6,485 nt of DNA, taken from Beijerinckiaceae bacterium. GTDB taxonomy: Bacteria > Pseudomonadota > Alphaproteobacteria > Rhizobiales > Beijerinckiaceae. Positions 5,739 through 6,485 of the stretch are shown here, one piece after another. Within the stretch, counting starts at the first letter, position 1, and each line of letters starts with the position of its first letter. Position numbers and translations under genes: made by a program. The notes beneath the pieces are model-generated. The model had not been told where the DNA came from and searched no databases. It saw nothing but the letters and a program-made list of their open reading frames with translations. The DNA lies in assembly GCA_027311205.1 (NCBI GenBank), contig DAICZI010000102.1, positions 1 through 6,485 of the forward strand. Reading direction: 5' to 3'.

Positions 5739-6485
5739 TTAGGCACCGCCGCCTTCGGTCATCAGCCAGGCGGCACCGCAGGCTTTGGCGAGTTCGCGCA
5801 CCCGCAAAATATAAGATTGCCGCTCGGTCACAGAAATCACGCCGCGCGCATCCAGCAAGTTGAAGCGGTGCGAGGCCTTGATACATTGATCGAAGGCTGG
5901 CAACGCCATTTTGTGGCGGGTTTCGCCCGCATCGGGCTGGCCCCTGGCAAGCAATGCCTGGCACTCGGCCTCAGCCTCGCGGAACTGGCGCTCCAGAACC
6001 AATGTGTCGGCGTATTCAAAGTTATGGCGCGAATATTCCTGCTCGGCCTGCAGAAACACGTCGCCATAAGTGACTTTATCTTCGCCTTCCAAGCCATTGA
6101 AATTAATATCAAAAATGCTATCTACGCCCTGCACGTACATGGCGAGGCGCTCCAGCCCATAGGTCAGCTCGCCGGAAACCGGCGCGCATTCGAACCCGGC
6201 CACCTGCTGAAAATAAGTGAACTGCGAGACTTCCATGCCGTCGCACCAGCATTCCCAGCCCAGCCCCCACGCCCCTAGCGTCGGGCTTTCCCAATCATCC
6301 TCGACAAAGCGGATGTCATGGAGCGCGCTGTCGATGCCGAGCACGCCGAGCGATTTGAGATAAAGTTCCTGCAAATCGGGCGGCGAGGGCTTCAGGATCA
6401 CCTGATACTGGTAAAAATGCTGCAAGCGGTTGGGGTTTTCGCCATAGCGGCCATCCTTGGGGCGGCGCGAGGGCTGCACATAGGC
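5739..6485 (-). CDS. glyQ: Glycyl-tRNA synthetase alpha subunit, partial (5' end beyond the right edge)
   Basis: GlyQ is the catalytic alpha subunit of the bacterial alpha2-beta2 class II glycyl-tRNA synthetase, which charges tRNA-Gly in the cytoplasm. The 248 residues present begin [20 protein letters not shown], which in the E. coli protein lies near residue 60, so roughly the first 60 residues are missing. Also visible are the conserved [23 protein letters not shown] block (about 56-78), [12 protein letters not shown] (about 89-100), the motif-3-like [10 protein letters not shown] (108-117), the NFEYAD segment (155-160) and [27 protein letters not shown] (210-236). The first possible start codon inside the window (GTG at 6479) encodes an internal Val, so the true start is upstream. 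The C-terminus, [11 protein letters not shown], is shorter than in E. coli. The beta subunit gene glyS does not follow; ssb does. Confidence 0.97.
   Translation of the reverse strand, partial: AYVQPSRRPKDGRYGENPNRLQHFYQYQVILKPSPPDLQELYLKSLGVLGIDSALHDIRFVEDDWESPTLGAWGLGWECWCDGMEVSQFTYFQQVAGFECAPVSGELTYGLERLAMYVQGVDSIFDINFNGLEGEDKVTYGDVFLQAEQEYSRHNFEYADTLVLERQFREAEAECQALLARGQPDAGETRHKMALPAFDQCIKASHRFNLLDARGVISVTERQSYILRVRELAKACGAAWLMTEGGGA

Overview
The window is a GC-rich stretch of bacterial chromosome, most likely from an alphaproteobacterium. Three things point there: a direct-repeat LexA box of the alphaproteobacterial type (GTTC-N7-GTTC) in front of ssb, the sequence character of the GlyQ and SSB proteins, and the composition of the homogentisate gene cluster. 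I cannot place it below class. No transposase, integrase, CRISPR array, tRNA or rRNA is visible.

Left two thirds (1-4338, minus strand): a homogentisate catabolic operon. Transcribed right to left it reads hmgA (homogentisate 1,2-dioxygenase), fahA (fumarylacetoacetase), an MBL-fold protein with altered metal-site motifs, and a FAD-dependent aromatic-ring hydroxylase cut by the left edge. The stop codon of hmgA and the start codon of fahA overlap as ATGA. fahA and the MBL gene are 13 bp apart. A 169-bp gap carrying a palindromic repeat-like element precedes the FAD gene. HmgA opens the ring of homogentisate to maleylacetoacetate, and fumarylacetoacetase splits fumarylacetoacetate into fumarate and acetoacetate. 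The connecting maleylacetoacetate isomerase and the homogentisate-producing 4-hydroxyphenylpyruvate dioxygenase are not in the window.

Middle (4339-4906): a 127-bp divergent intergenic region separates hmgA from a plus-strand MarR-family regulator. It holds a perfect 9-bp inverted repeat with a 3-bp spacer, well placed to be the regulator's operator controlling both directions. The best sigma-70-like promoter for the regulator would give a transcript starting at, or almost at, the start codon.

Right third (4907-6485): after a 164-bp convergent intergenic region come two housekeeping genes on the minus strand. They are ssb (single-stranded DNA-binding protein), with a LexA/SOS box in its promoter region, and upstream of it glyQ (glycyl-tRNA synthetase alpha subunit), whose 5' end lies beyond the right edge. 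A strong hairpin lies between glyQ and ssb. glyS, often the gene after glyQ, is not there.

I see no convincing wholly new system. The items most worth a second look are the MBL-fold protein with substituted metal ligands inside a homogentisate operon, the MarR operator and possible leaderless regulator mRNA, and the SOS box on ssb.
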